From Pilaira anomala (Eukaryota > Mucoromycota > Mucoromycetes > Mucorales > Mucoraceae), in assembly GCA_025716855.1 (NCBI GenBank), contig JAIXMQ010000005.1:186001-250000 (forward strand): a DNA stretch of 64,000 bases, given 5' to 3'. Within the stretch, counting starts at the first letter, position 1; each line of letters starts with the position of its first letter. Below are positions 48,978-62,278 of this stretch, piece by piece. The notes below the pieces were generated by a model, which was given only the letters and a program-made list of their open reading frames with translations, searched no databases and was not told the origin of the DNA. The position numbers and the translations under genes are program-made.

Positions 48978-50024
48978 GGTTATTTTGTTTTTTTAAAAAA
49001 ATATTTATTAACAAGAAAAAAAAAAAAAAAAGGATGTAAATTGAAAAAAATAATTTTTTTTTCTTCTACCCTTTTTATAATAATTAATTTACAACTTATT
49101 TAGAAAAGCGGGAGAAAAAAAAAATATGATTTAAATTGCTTGTCCAATCAATTTATTTTAAACTAATTACTATTTGTTCCAGAACAACATTTACCTCCTT
49201 TTTTTTTATATAATAATGTAAAAAACAATAAAAAAAAAAAACGCCACTTTGTATTCTCCGTTTTTCGATTTTGTTTTCACAATAATAACTTGCAACAATT
49301 ACAGTAAAAAACAAAAATAAAGGAACCACAAAGACAACAACCAATTTTTTTTTTTTACACACATATTCATGTATAAGAAAGAGTTACGAAAAAATCTATT
49401 TCTGTTTTGTTGTAATACAAAATAATTAATTTACTCTTTTCCTTCTAAGGCAAAGTATTATTATTAAACAATAACATCTTATTATAAATTAATCATCATC
49501 ATCATCATTATCCCATAATCGATAAGTGTGAAACCATATTATTCTCACTTAAAAATAATGACGCATGATATTTACAATGTAATAACAAAAAAGCGCGCGC
49601 ATGTTCTATTTGTACATACACATTACATATACATATTTTTGATCCTGTTACTTTGGCCCTGTTTTTTTTTGGTTGCCATGGCAATGATTTATGCACATAT
49701 TTTTTGGGCTGAACAAAAAAAAATAAATAAATAAAAAAAAAATTAGTTACACATGCATTTTAATTACTTTTTTGTTTACAAAATAAATACTAGTGTGACA
49801 GTTCCGGTAAATAAACAATCCCGTACCGATCCCTCTCATATTAATAAAGAAGTTAAAAAGACAACAAATACTTTTTTTTTTTTGGGTTTTAGTTTTTTTT
49901 TATTATAAGGATATATATATATAATGGCGTAAAGTACAATAGGATAATAAAAAAATTTTTTTTTTTAAAAAAAGTTTTTTCAAAAAGGGGTGAAAAAAAA
50001 AAGAAAGTAAAGAGTATAAAATTA
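48978..50024. other. Intergenic, ~1 kb
   Basis: Upstream of the dual-specificity phosphatase and downstream of the sugar transporter. AT-rich with T11A7-type junction near 49960. No gene seen. Confidence 0.5.
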
Positions 50025-51675
50025 TTAATTAGAAGAGGTATCAGCATCAGACTTGTTCTTTTGATCAAGAATGACTTCTTCGGTATCGTGTTCCTTTTGC
50101 TTTCTGGAATGATCATCAAGATCTCTACCAGTAGTTTCAGGCATACAGAAAGTCATAAACAAGAAACCAAACAAGTTAATAACAACAAAGACCATGAAAC
50201 TGTAAGTACCAAGACCTTCACTCATGACAGGCCAGATGGTGTTAATAACGAAGTTACAAGCCCAATTAGCTGCGTTACCAAGAGCGGATCCAGAAGCTAA
50301 AGCGTGCATAGGTAATAACTCAGGAGCGATCATCCAAGGAATGACACCACAACCTGCAGAGTAAGAACCAGTAAAGATAATAGCGGCAGCAATAGCAAGA
50401 CCACCAATACCTTGTCTACCATCACTGCTGTAAAGAGTAGAACCAAGAACCATCATAACTGAAGCAATACAAGTACCACCAGTAGAGATCATCATGAAAC
50501 CCTTACGACCAACTTTGTGCATGAAGATTAAAGCAATAGTAGTAGCAACAATATTAACGGAAGCATCAGCAAGAGAAATGTTTGAAGCTAAAACTTCATC
50601 ACCGAATAAGTTGGTAAAGAAACCAACAGAGTAGACAGACATGGGACCAATACCACCAACTTGGTTGAAAGATTGAATAACCATAACAATGATAGTGTTC
50701 CAGGTAACACTTCTGTCCTTACAAGAAACAATATCCCAGATAGACATTTGCTTTTGAGCAGATTCGGTTTCACGTTGACGAGCAGCAAGCATCATAGCAA
50801 ATTCTTCTTCAACATCAGCGCCAGCACGAAGTTTTTGAAGAGTAGCACAAGCTTCATCGTATTTCTTGTTTGCACATAATCTACGAGGACATTCAACAGT
50901 GAAAAAGTACATGACAAGTAATTGAATGAAGGCAATGATAGAAGGAATTGCCCACAAGAAACGCCAGGCGGGTGCAAATGCCATATAACGACCACAGACT
51001 TGTGTAAGCAAAATACCAAAATTCAAGTAAAGTTCGAATAATGAACCTAGCGCACCACGACTCTTGGTGGTTGAAATCTCAGAAACATAAATAGCGACAG
51101 AAGAACCACACATACCAGCTGCGAAGCCAACAAAAGCACGACCAAAGGAATACATAACAATGTTGATAGAGGTAGCAGACAAGACGCCACCCAAAATCAT
51201 ACCCATACATGATAACATAATGTTATCACGACGACCAAACCAGACGTTCAAGTATTTACTTGCAAGACTACCAAAGAAACCACCAATAGCAAAGGCACCG
51301 ATGGTATAACCCCTAATAACAAAAAAAAAAAAAAAAGTCAATAAAAAATAAAAGGCATGTGAATGCTTGAGTATATTGGCTTACCAAGTACTGAAGTCCA
51401 TAGGTAAACATCCAGGTAAAGGTCCAGACTCGTCAGTACCGGGAAGACAACTATAAGAGCCGTCATCACGAATTAAACCCATCATTACTTTTTCAGGCAT
51501 ATTGGGTACACCTATAAAATGTAATATTGTGAATACAAGATTGATAATATAATGATAAGATTTTAAACATACTAATATGCCATCCGACGTTGAACCCGGA
51601 AAGTGCAGCAACATTTGCGCACAGGGTCATATACATGGGAAATGACAAATCTTGAGATTTTAAGTGTGTTGACAT
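50025..51675 (-). CDS. MFS sugar transporter (hexose-type)
   Basis: Three exons (51573-51675, 51385-51511, 50025-51312) encode 505 residues with about twelve membrane spans. Sugar-porter features include GGFFGSLASKYLNVWFGRRD, the E-(V/I)-S-x-x-x-x-RGALGS motif in VSEISTTKSRGALGS, WRFLWAIPS, the central NQVGGIGPMSVYS of helix 7, the KVGRKG loop and the C-terminal PETTGRDLDD. The PESPRWL motif is replaced by VECPRRL. Hexose transport is inferred; substrate is not readable. Codon use is strongly biased (GGT, GCT, ACC, AAG), suggesting high expression. The C-terminal tail is hydrophilic (SDADTSSN end), normal for the family. Confidence 0.9.
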
Positions 51676-52767
51676 ATTTTAAATATTTTTTTTTTTTTTG
51701 AGCTTCGAAAGATGAAAATTAAAACGCAAAAAAAAGTATTAAAAAAAAAAAAAAAAAAAGAGGAAGTATTGTTTGTTAGATTATGATAAGAAAAAAAGAA
51801 GAAGAGATAAAGAAAAAGATCCTGGCATTTATAGTATTTTTTTTTTGTCCTATTTTTTTTTTTTTTTTTCAAGAAGAAACATTGGCTGCTTCTATATTGA
51901 GTAAGAGTAGATATACCCCACAAATATATATCGCTTTACTAAACTTTTTAAAAGTGGTACTGAAATGACTGCTTATAGCAAAAGGACTGACATTAGAATC
52001 AAGGAAAAACTAATTTACTAAATAAAGAGAATATCAGGATTCTATGGATAAACAAAATTCTAAAAATGCTGTTTAACAAAAAAAAAAAAAAAAAAAAAAG
52101 AAAAGACAGTGTAAATCGCAGTTATATTTTTAGCGTCGTGTGAATTATACCGGTACATGAACAATGTTATTTTCTTTTCCCATGAAGTTTTCGTCTTACC
52201 AATAAAATGTTTCCTCTACATCCTGATCGGCTATTGTACTCCCAATCATTTACAGAAACAATTCACTTCAAACTCCCACTGGAAAAAGAAAAAATCCAAT
52301 AGCATATGACCTACTACACTTTTACACCCACACATACTCCTCTCACTTTCTCTTAAATTATATGCTAAAAATAAGATATTAGGCAGTTTCGGTAGGACAA
52401 CAATAAAAAAAAAAGTTTTATGAACCACGACAGTTCTAAAAGTTTTTTTTTTTTTTCACACTAAATAAACTGCATTTTAAAATATCAGTTAAAAAAAATT
52501 TAATTGTTTTGACATATATATAATTTTTTTTAAGTCGAAAAGCTTTAAATGATATAAAGTTTCATTCATAGACCTTATTATGAAAGTAGAAGCTATGAAA
52601 GTCTGCTTTTAGAAATTGGACACAAAGAGATTAACGTGACTTAATTGTTTATGGTAATACGATATCTGTTTTATAGACGGTATATTAAAAAAAAAAAAGG
52701 ACATTTGAGTGATAGAAAGGTAATTACGTAACATTGAATAGTATGATTTTCTTCTTTTTTTTTTTTT
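51676..52767. other. Intergenic, ~1.1 kb
   Basis: Tandem minus-strand arrangement: promoter of the transporter on the left and the 3' flank of the EEP-family gene on the right. A-tracts at 51740-51759 and 52079-52099. No gene seen. Confidence 0.5.
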
Positions 52768-54062
52768 TTACAAGATATTAGACTTGATATAAAGTACGCA
52801 TTGAAATAGAATGGTTATGACCAATATTAAGATTGCGGCACCCATTGTTGTACGCCAGTAAGGAGCAGAAGCATTCGGTTGCCATTGCAAACGACGCCTT
52901 TTCCAAACTTCAAAAGTATCTTGAATCTTTTCGTTTGTATCTGGAATGACCTTCAACATCAAGTAGGCATGATCACTAGCACTATAGTCTCGGTTTCCAA
53001 TCCATTTCTGACGTACATCTAAACACCTTACCATAGTCCAATCTAATTTAGCCTTGAACAGTTTAAAATATTCGGGATTATGAAGTGTGACCTCATCGGG
53101 ATCCCAGGGATCGTAAAAGGCAGGATTACGAGCCTGTTTTAGTGTCTCCAAGTCAAACCCACCTACCCACTCAAATACTTGTGGTCCCAATAAACGCCAA
53201 AAGAATCGTACAAGTCGGATCGGGGCCATACAAAATGGAAATCCGGCACCGGCTAACCGAAGGTTATATTCATGTTGTGGATCTCTATATACTGCCATGA
53301 CGTGTCTGTCGAACCAATTACTCTCTGAATCTCCTAGCGATAAAATACGATATCTGTCTCGTGCATATTTAGTTGAAAGTCGTACAATAGAATGTGCCAT
53401 TGTGTTCAAATCACCTGCTATAATTTGGTGGGGGTATTCTTTTGCGTGTTTGGCTGCATCTTCAAAAATATCTGAAAAGTTATGGATACGTCCAATAATA
53501 CCTGTAAACACCTTTTTTTTTTTTTTGTTAATTTTTATTAGATCGCCATCTTAAAATTCGATTTTGTTTATTAGTCGTTACCTCTAAATGGACGCAGTAA
53601 CAAATGATAGGTGGTAAAGGTGACGCAAAAATTGTTCCAACAAGCGTGTAGCGTCTAAATATGGGAGTTTTAAGTTTTTTTTTTTTTTTTTTTTACCCCT
53701 TAATACTTACTGTCCTCTTCTGGGTTCTTTTAATTTTGCTCCATCTCGGTTCCAATTAAATGCTTCTTTTCTATGCTCAAGTACTCTAAAATCAATATCA
53801 AATTTTGATAAGATAGCGTTTCCATGGACACCACCACCTGCATCTCGTAATTTTCTTATAGGACTATCAAGTTCTTCAAACTCACATACAAAACCACCTT
53901 TGACTTGTAACGATTTGCATAATTCCTGCATATGGTCGCGATTACCTGACCGTTTACAAAATATATCCACTTCTTGAAGTACAATCACATCAGGATCTAA
54001 ATCTTGAATTATCTTGATGATGGCCTCGGATTCTACATTGTTTACTCAGTTGAATTTTTTTT

Positions 54063-54093
<31 letters not shown>

Positions 54094-54210
54094 CTATATA
54101 CCATAGTTTCTCTCTATATTCCATTGAAATACCTTTAAAGCTTCAGGAACTTTAGGTTTTTCAACTGGTCTATAGTCATGAATAATAACTTCACCAGGTA
54201 GTAAAGTCAT
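52768..54210 (-). CDS. Endonuclease/exonuclease/phosphatase-family protein with C-terminal membrane anchor
   Basis: Four exons (54102-54210, 53711-54032, 53582-53654, 52768-53511) encode 415 residues. EEP signatures in order: VFQWNIERNYESE (Asn), DVIVLQEVDIFCKRSGNRDH (Glu), GNAILSKFDID, IAGDLNTMAHS (Asp-Asn) and the C-terminal catalytic SASDHAYLMLKV (Asp-His). A terminal transmembrane helix (AAILILVITILFQCVLYIKS) anchors it, so it probably acts at an intracellular membrane. The family covers DNase I, sphingomyelinases, inositol polyphosphate 5-phosphatases and CCR4-type deadenylases; this sequence does not have enough special marks to choose. The last exon follows a pure A14-G acceptor, supported by the reading HLEVFTGIIGRIHNF. 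Confidence 0.85.
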
Positions 54211-55312
54211 ATTGCTTATATGTTAGAAAGTTGTTGTTACAACAAAATAAAAAAAAAATAATTAAAAAAATAAAAAAAGTTGAACGTTTTTTTTTATAAA
54301 GTCAGTCACGTATTTGGAAAGTTTTTTTTTTTTTATGTGGAAATGTCATCACCATGTTAAAAAAAACTTTTTAAAAACTATCGTAACCGAGTTAACTTCT
54401 TTTGTATCAAATATCATTATTTGAAAGAAGATACATTTTATATTCTCAACACTATAAACCAAAGTTGTTCTATTGAGTTTTATTTCTCTTTAAAAAAAAA
54501 AGAGAGATAAGATAGTAGTTGAGAACCAAATAAAGGTACGGAAAAGCGATACAGGGTAATTGTTGAAGCATCTGTGGTATTAAAAAAAGAAATGATTTTA
54601 TCAGTTAAATCTCTTTATTTAGATTCGTCTACAATAAGCCTCTCATCACTCTTCATATGATAATCTAATTATGCTGACACCAAAAATAAAACTCTAAAAT
54701 AAAGAGCGGAAACGGACAAATCAAGATAAAATAATCTGCTCAGTAGTAGTTATAGTAACCAACAGGAACTTTTGAAATTTAAAAACCAACAAGAAAATAT
54801 ACTTTTGATATTCCGGGAACAATATATGCACAGCAGTTTGTATAAATACATAACTAAAACAAGAATGTTATATAATTATAAAAGCAATGAAAAAGAAAAT
54901 AGCATCAAATTTAGAAAGGATTTAAAGTTTAAAAAGCAGAGTAGTTATATTACACAATTAAATTTGGTTTTTGAAATAAAGTTTTCGGTTCTGTATTAGT
55001 TTGTTCATAAAATAACTGTAAAATTTAAAAGAATTCATGGTATGTGATCATATTCTATATATGCTTTTTCATTCAGCTTTATTATATATAAACAACTCAA
55101 ACGAAATAAATTGTGTTTCATTATGCAAAAATATATCATATTTACTAGCTTCTCTTGGCACAGAGAGAAAAAAGATCATAATAACGTTAAATGCAGATAG
55201 ATATTAAAAAAGAAACTATTTTAGGAAAAATAACACAGTCCCCCTCTCGCCCTTTAAAGAGAGAGAGAGAGAGAGAGAAAGACATATTCTTTCCTTTCTT
55301 CTTTCTTTTTTA
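54211..55312. other. Intergenic, divergent promoter region
   Basis: About 1.1 kb between two divergently transcribed genes, with a (GA)n run (55257-55279) just before the lipase gene start. Otherwise featureless AT-rich DNA. Confidence 0.5.
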
Positions 55313-56981
55313 ATGCAAAAAAAAATGAAGAAACAAGCAGAAACAATATTTACAGAAGTACTTGTAGAAGAAGAAGAAAGACCTACTATGGTTCAATCTA
55401 AAAACTCAACTATCAAAGTTAATATCAAGAGAATAAAACGTACTTGGATCCAACATACCTTAATTTATTTAAAAACCATCATTTCTGTCCTATTATCTGC
55501 ACCTATTTTATTAATTTTATTGACAATAGCAACGATCCAAACTGTTACAAAAGAATTAATAGATACTTATTATTACAAAAAGAAGAGACCACAAGAAAGT
55601 CAAGAATCTTTAATACCAATTGAATTAATATCTACAGATGAAACTTATTATGCTTCAAGATGGGGATATAAGAGTGAACCACATCAAGTAGTAACTGAAG
55701 ATGGATATATATTGACAATGTATAGAATCAGTAAAAAGGCCAATAAGGGCCCTAGAGGAAAACCTGTATTAATTGGACATGGTTTATTTCAATGTTCAGG
55801 TGCATTTGTATTAAATGAAAAGAATTCTCTTTCATTTGCTTTGATCGACCAAGGTTATGATGTCTGGGTTGGTAATAATCGTTCGATTGCTAGTTTAGAT
55901 CATATATCTTTATCACATGAAGATCAAGAATACTGGAACTGGGGTCTAAAAGAACTTGGTATGTATGATTTTCCTGCCATGGTAGAACATGTATGTAGCA
56001 TGACTGGATTTTCCAAGGTTAGTATTATATAAGACCTTTATATAATCATTTACTAACTTACTCACTCGCTTACAGGTTGCTTATATTGGTCATTCACAAG
56101 GCAATGCACAAGCTTTTATCGGATTATCTTTATTACCTGAAATAAGTGATAAACTAAGCTGTTTTATTGCTTTAGCTCCAGCTGTATTTTCTGGTAACTT
56201 GGTCAAGTAAAGTGATATTATTTGAATATAAATGATGTAATGATTAAACTTTTTTTTTTTTTTTTTTTTTTAGTACTTTTCCACTTTGTCTATTAATTAG
56301 TTTAAATGATTGGATATATACCCTCATGTTTGGTAAAGGAAGCTCTCTCTCCGACCCAAAAAATGTAATATTAACGTTCTATTTTTCTTTTTTATATATA
56401 CAGGCTCGGGATCATTCTTACCAATCATGTCTTTGGCACAAGCTTTTATTGAACCAAAATTATTCATGTTTTTAGCATACAGTATGTTTTCATATTTATT
56501 TAGTTGGTGGGATAGTCATTGGCTTCGTAGAAGAAAGGCCAAATATTTTCAATTTACTCCACGTCCAGTCAGTTCAAAATTAATTGCAGATTGGATTGCA
56601 GGTTGGGGAAGAAAAGGAGTTTGTTTATATATTGCTGATCAAAATAATCATCACCCAAAATTGAGTACGCATAAAGTACCTTTAGTTATATTTTATGGTA
56701 CAGCTGATTATTTAGTGAATGGCGAAAGATTTGTACGTACTTTTGATGGTTATGAAACTCATGGGTTGTCTCCTTCTCAACTAGCCAAAGATTCTTCAAA
56801 TCATGAAGAAGAAGATTCAACTAAAAAATTAAATAAGCCCACTTTATTTCCCATGTTAGAATTAACTCATGTAGAACGTCTCAAGGGGTATGAACATATG
56901 GATACCATTTGGGGACATGATAATCATAAAACCACTTATCCTATTATCTTGAATAATTTAGAAAAAGCAAGATGGGATTAA
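55313..56981 (+). CDS. Acid-lipase-type alpha/beta hydrolase (steryl ester hydrolase-like)
   Basis: Four exons (55313-56017, 56076-56206, 56274-56332, 56404-56981) give 490 residues. A membrane helix near the N-terminus (SAPILLILLTIATIQTV) resembles the N-terminal anchor of yeast Yeh/Tgl1 steryl ester hydrolases. The AB-hydrolase region starts HQVVTEDGYILTMYRI and PVLIGHGLFQCSGAFV (oxyanion-type HGL), then the nucleophile elbow YIGHSQGNAQAF. The acid Asp is in VIFYGTADYLVN and the catalytic His in KGYEHMDTIWG. The family hydrolyses steryl esters or triacylglycerols on lipid droplets or endoplasmic reticulum; substrate is inferred. An ATG is followed at once by a KKMKK basic stretch. Confidence 0.88.
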
Positions 56982-57028
56982 AATAAATCATAATAAAAAA
57001 TATATATAATAATTTATCTCCATAGCAA

Positions 57029-57029
57029 C

Positions 57030-57084
<55 letters not shown>
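57029..57084. repeat. (AGT)n trinucleotide microsatellite
   Basis: About 18 uninterrupted AGT/TAG units immediately downstream of the lipase gene; likely polymorphic. Confidence 0.9.
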
Positions 57085-57085
<1 letters not shown>

Positions 57086-57162
57086 TATAGTGTAACAAAA
57101 AAGGTGGGAAACTCCGTTTATTTTTATTTCAAAGGGGAGGGGGGGAATATTGTGTATACTAT

Positions 57163-57802
57163 TTACAAACGTGCCTTTACTTGAGGAACATACCAAGCCA
57201 TCTCAACTTCCTTTTGAGTAAAACCACACTTTTGATAAAAGGGTACATTCTTTTCAGAACAATCTAAAATAACCTTATAACAACCACGCTTAGCACCAAT
57301 AAACTTGAGTGCTTGAATGATTCTTAAACCCAACTTCTTTCCTTGTTGGTTACTATTTACTGCAATATCTTCAATATGTCCAACTAATCCATTCTTACGA
57401 ATAAACTTTCTTTCAACAAGAATAGTACCGACTGCAACTACTTGATCCTTTGCATCTTCTGTGATAGTAATAGTATGATCTATATAAAAACTTGTTAGTT
57501 TCATGTAAGAAAGGTACAACACGCGTTTCATTTACATTCATGATTATGTTTCTTTAAATAATTGAATTGTTCTACAAGAAAAAAGACTCGTTAGATTTCT
57601 ATTTTTTTATATTCTTTCTTTATTTCTTACCAGTAAATTCTTCTTTGGTATGGTTACCAACTTCAGTCAAGACTTCCAATACTTTAAGAAATCCACGTTC
57701 ATAATCATTAGATCGAAGTGCACGAAGGGTATAACCAGGAGGTAAAAGTGATTGAACTTCAGGGCAAAGTAATTCAGATTCAAAAAGACTAACTTCAGAC
57801 AT
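57163..57802 (-). CDS. GNA1: Glucosamine-6-phosphate N-acetyltransferase
   Basis: Three exons (57631-57802, 57536-57571, 57163-57479) encode 174 residues, usual for Gna1. It makes N-acetylglucosamine-6-phosphate, the step leading to UDP-GlcNAc for chitin and glycans. The N-terminal half has LPPGYTLRALRSNDYERGFL and LEVLTEVGNHTKEEF; the GNAT core has GLVGHIEDIAVNSNQQGKKLG, with the acetyl-CoA loop Q-Q-G-x-x-(L)-G, followed by KVILDCSEKNVPFYQKCGF. The 36-base middle exon (EQFNYLKKHNHE) is not a stand-alone frame and was found from phase and splice borders. Confidence 0.95.
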
Positions 57803-58224
57803 TTTTTTTTTTTAAAAAATAGTGTTTAACAGAGAAAAGAACAACTCCCATTTTTAATTTGAAATGGTTTTTATATTCTTTTTTTTTTTTTTTCCGCGGG
57901 AAAAAAGAAAATTATTATTTTGAATCCGCGGGATGAGAAGTTTTATTTACAGAACTTCTTTTATTTTGTAATAAAAAAAAGACTTATAAAATTATATAGA
58001 TAGAACGTGCTACCATGATAGCGCCTAAGTACTAAATATTTTGATTGTCTGCTTATTTATCTGTGTACAACAAATACCCAGACTGTCAACAAACAAATAA
58101 ACGTGTGATCTAATACTATAAATAAACCAATATATAAATAATACATGCTTCTTGTGTTACCCTTAAAGCACCACTCCGTTTCTCTTCAAAATTATAAAAC
58201 ATCATTCCTTTTATTATAATCTTT
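57803..58224. other. Intergenic, GNA1 to BUD32
   Basis: About 420 bp holding the GNA1 promoter and the BUD32 3' flank. A short repeat (CCGCGGGA) occurs at 57893-57900 and again, similar, at 57925-57933. No gene seen. Confidence 0.5.
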
Positions 58225-58743
58225 TTATCCCACCATACTTCTCTTTCTACCTCTTAATCTCACTAGTGAAATAATAAAATTAGTTTTAAAAGTAAAAATC
58301 GTATCAATTGATCTTTTCCCCTTACCATCTTCCAATTTAGAAAAAATCGCTTTGGATTGACTTGATACACTTAAATAATGTTCCAATACTTTTGCAAACT
58401 ATATATACCGCTTAATATCTTTCTCTATCTATATATATATATATATATATTTCTTTACCAATGCTTCTGTCTTGGGATGTGTACTAGAAAATGCACGTTC
58501 CAACACATAAAGATCAACTGCTTTATCTTCAACCAAAGCAGAAACAAAACTTAATCCAAAATCAATCACTACTACAGAATCTCCTTCTTTTCTCAACATA
58601 AGGTTGGAAGTAGTCAAATCTCCATGAATAACATTTAATCCATGCATCTTGGCTAGTGAGACACCAATTCTCTTTGCCATCGTATCTAATATATATATCT
58701 TGAGTGATCCCCATTCATAATACGCGTTTTCTGTAATAATAAT

Positions 58744-58778
<35 letters not shown>

Positions 58779-59177
58779 ACCTGTATCAATATCCTTGTAC
58801 TCTGTTTCTTGGTGACTTAAAAGTCTTTGTTTGACAGTTTCTCCAACAATATTTTCCATATAAATCGTAGCTGATGTCATATCAATAAAGTAAACTGTAG
58901 GTGTATCCATACCCGCCTTTTTACATTTATATAAACTACGTGCTTCTTGAGCAACACGTCGACTCGTTAAATACTGATCGAGTGCTGGGTGACGATAACT
59001 CTTTTTAAATCTTTCTTTAGCAATACATCCTTCAGGTTGTGTAAGAAACGTAGGTAAATGAAAAACTCGCTACAAAAAAAGACTATTTAAAAGAAAAAAA
59101 AAAGACATATATATATACTGTAATGTCCTTACTGCTTCAGCTCCTTGCTTAATTAATACTGCATTTTCTGCTACCAT
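58225..59177 (-). CDS. BUD32: KEOPS/EKC complex kinase Bud32 (PRPK/TP53RK type)
   Basis: Five exons (59133-59177, 58781-59069, 58459-58685, 58326-58398, 58225-58262) encode 223 residues. It begins MVAENAVLIKQGAEARVFHL, the Bud32 nucleotide-loop start, and has CIAKERFKKSYRHP, an E in RRVAQEARSLYKCKKAGM, the catalytic HGDLTTSNLML, the metal motif VIDFGLSFVS, and AVDLYVLERAFSSTHP. The C-terminal exon supplies RLRGRKRSMVG, the conserved basic tail. Bud32 is the ATPase/kinase partner of Kae1 in the KEOPS complex for t6A37 tRNA modification and telomere functions. Exons 4 and 5 are tiny and lie outside any long frame, so they would be easy to miss. Confidence 0.95.
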
Positions 59178-59310
59178 GTTGAAAAAGAACTATCGTTTTT
59201 AATAATAAGGAAAAAAAATTAAAAAAAAAAAGGTTCAAAACGACGTGACTGGTAATAGGTAGATACACTCTTTTATTTTTATTTTTTTTAGAAAAAAAAA
59301 AAAAAAAGCA

Positions 59311-61043
59311 TTATACCGTATCCATAGGTGTATCCTTTCTTCCCTATAATAAGAAGAATCGATTAATTAATGCGCTCAACCAAAGAAATATATAAAACTT
59401 ACATAATTGACATAATCAGGTGTCTCACACGCTTCATATTCATCAATCAATTCTTGGACAACGTTACGAGAATCATCAAATTCATCCAAATCATCCTCAA
59501 ACATCGAAAACTTTCTATACTGTTCCAAAAAAGCATTTCTCTTCCTTAATTTATCATATTGATCACACGTACGTTTAAATAACGATGCAATACTTGTATG
59601 ATTAGCCAACATCAATCCACTCACACGATGAGGTGTTTGAACATAAGGCGATTTTTTCGATAACGCTACTTGGATACTAGCTGGTCCCCAAGGTATAAAA
59701 GACGCTAACCTTCTCTCTCGAATTCTTAATAATGATTTATGTACATCCGTTGGATCTGCTTCTCCTTGAATAATATCTAATACTGAAATATAACAACTAC
59801 GTTTAGATGGGACCGTTGAAACCATTCGATTCTTGGGTTGTAATAATCTACGCATCACATCCAATACCGTCGTCTTACGAATCGATTTAGCCTTTTCTAC
59901 TTGTTCACTAGAAAATGGTGTATACGCTGTTGTCAAGAAATGACATCGTGGTGTAGGTATTAATGAGGCTACAATACCAACAAGATCGTTATTCATGTAT
60001 CCTGGATATCGAAGTGTAGTTGTACTGGCTGACATCACGGTCGATACCAATTGATTGGTTTGTTCAAATGTAGGTTGTTGAATATGTAATCTATCGGTTG
60101 CAATACGTGATAAAGCAGCATTATCCAATACAACCACACTATCCGCATTATTTGTTAATCGCTTTAATGCAAGTATACTATTATATGGTTGAACTACTGT
60201 ATCCGATACTTCTTCACTGTTGGGAAACACTGAATATGTTTGAATCAATTTCTTGGGATAACGATCATTTAATCTCTCTAATAAAAATGATCCTAAGCCT
60301 GATCCAGTACCACCTGCAATTGAATGAAGTAGCATAAATCCCTTTTTTTTTTTAAAAAAAAAATATATATAAGTTCAAAATGCTTTAAACAAAATCACTT
60401 CTAAATCTCTTTGTTTTACTTCTAATGAATCACTGTTATCTGCTTCTCTATCCACCATATCCATAATATCTTCACTCATTTTTTCTGCTTGCGTATATCC
60501 ATTTGGCCATGTATTACCTGCTCCTCCTCCATCTTGTGAAGTAAAGATATTCTCTGGATTATACAAGTTAGCAAAAGGTGAAGCTTTAATATTATTAATG
60601 ACCTATAGATATATGTATATATAAGTATATCAATTTCTATCTGTGTATGTTATACTCTTACTCTAGGCTCAAGATCTAATAAAAGTGCACGAGGAATGTA
60701 ATGTTCATCATCGGCCTAATTTCAAAATATATATAAGTTTTTGAAAACTCCCTTTTTTTTTTTAAAAAAAAAAAACTGACAGAGACTCACTTGATAGAAG
60801 AACACATCTTTTCTATCTCCACCTTCTGTTGCAAACTCTTCTAATGTACCGTCTTTACTAATACCATGTTCTGCACAAATTTGTTTCCAAAATTCACTAC
60901 CAACTTTTTTTTTTTTTATTATTATTGTAAGTGAGTTAACTCATATCAAAAATAATAATAATAATAATAATAATCATAATATCTTTCTTTTTACTTTGGT
61001 TTCCACATTGTCCTGCTTGTAAAGTTATAATTTCGCGTGGCAT
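59311..61043 (-). CDS. TUB4: Gamma-tubulin
   Basis: Six exons (60995-61043, 60791-60903, 60662-60715, 60420-60602, 59403-60341, 59311-59343) give 456 residues, the family length. The start [20 protein letters not shown] is the gamma-tubulin signature, followed by [14 protein letters not shown], the tubulin GTP loop [14 protein letters not shown], and [17 protein letters not shown] near the end. It nucleates microtubules at spindle pole bodies with the gamma-TuC partners. The second and fifth exons begin after A-tract acceptors; continuity of [14 protein letters not shown] and [11 protein letters not shown] demands them. A short last exon gives [10 protein letters not shown]. The upstream gene start lies near a CT-rich leader. 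BUD32 lies 134 bp downstream on the same strand. Confidence 0.97.
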
Positions 61044-61305
61044 TGTTGTCTCTCTCTCTCTCTTTTTTTTTTTTTAAAAAAAGAAATTTAAAGAAAAAAG
61101 ACAAAGAAAATGTAAATAAAAAAGTGTGAACACGGTTTTTTTTTTATTAGAAAAACAGATTCAAAAGTTTCGTGACGCGTTTCAAAAAAGATCTTATTTT
61201 ATATACATGTTTTTAATTTTTTTAATCATTATTATTATTATTATTATAGTACAAAATGGGTGTGTCTGTGGAGGAGGGTGGGGGGGGGGGGATTTATTTA
61301 ACAGT

Positions 61306-62247
61306 CTAATCTTTCTTTTCGGTCAAGTCATGTTGATAATCGTGCAAACGAAGCAAGTTACGTTCCAACATTGCAACAGTCACTTTACCAACAGAAGGAA
61401 CATAGATAGAAGCACGAGTCTTGACATCTTCTTCAAAGTTCTTGAAAGAAGAAAAGTTAATAGCAATCACACCATCCTTTAATAAAGAGGTAGAGAGCTT
61501 ATAGTTGGGTGTAGGTACACCTGTAATCACAACATCACATTGAGGGATAACTTGTTCGGGAGTAAGTTCTGTATCTTCTACTTGATGAGCAGCTAACTTA
61601 ATACCCGAACCACGCGTGAAAATTTGAACGCCAGTGACATCAATCGAGTAAACCTTGGCTCCATCATTTGCAAGCATAGCGGCTAAAGGACGACCTACGA
61701 TTTCACTACGATTGACAACAGCAATGGTACGACCATAAAGACGATTACCATAAGGAATCACTGGGTTATAAACTCCAATGTACTCAAGAATCTTGACACA
61801 TGCAAGTGGTGTACAAGGAATAATACACTTCATTGTCTCGCTTGAATCCATGAATCGAATATTGTGATAGACATTATGAACAAATTTATGACAGAGTCCT
61901 TCAACATCCTTAAGTTCACTTACACAGCTTTGAAGATATAAATCTTGCTTTCCACCAAAAACTGGATAATAGACCATGATACCATTCACTGATTTATCTT
62001 CATTGGCTTCCGTAATCTTTCCTTCCAACTCCAACTTGTTGGCCTTACGAAGTTCAAAATCAACTCCGGTTTCGGCACAGGTCTTGGCTGTCCATTCTGC
62101 ATATTTCATAGCGGCAGGATCTTCGTTGGCAAGGAAACCAACTAACTTGGGTCGAATATTACGTTCCTTAATATCTTCCTTGATTTGAGTTCTAACAAGT
62201 TATATCAAAACCTTTTAGTTTTTCCTTTTTCCAAAAGTTTATCAATT

Positions 62248-62278
<31 letters not shown>

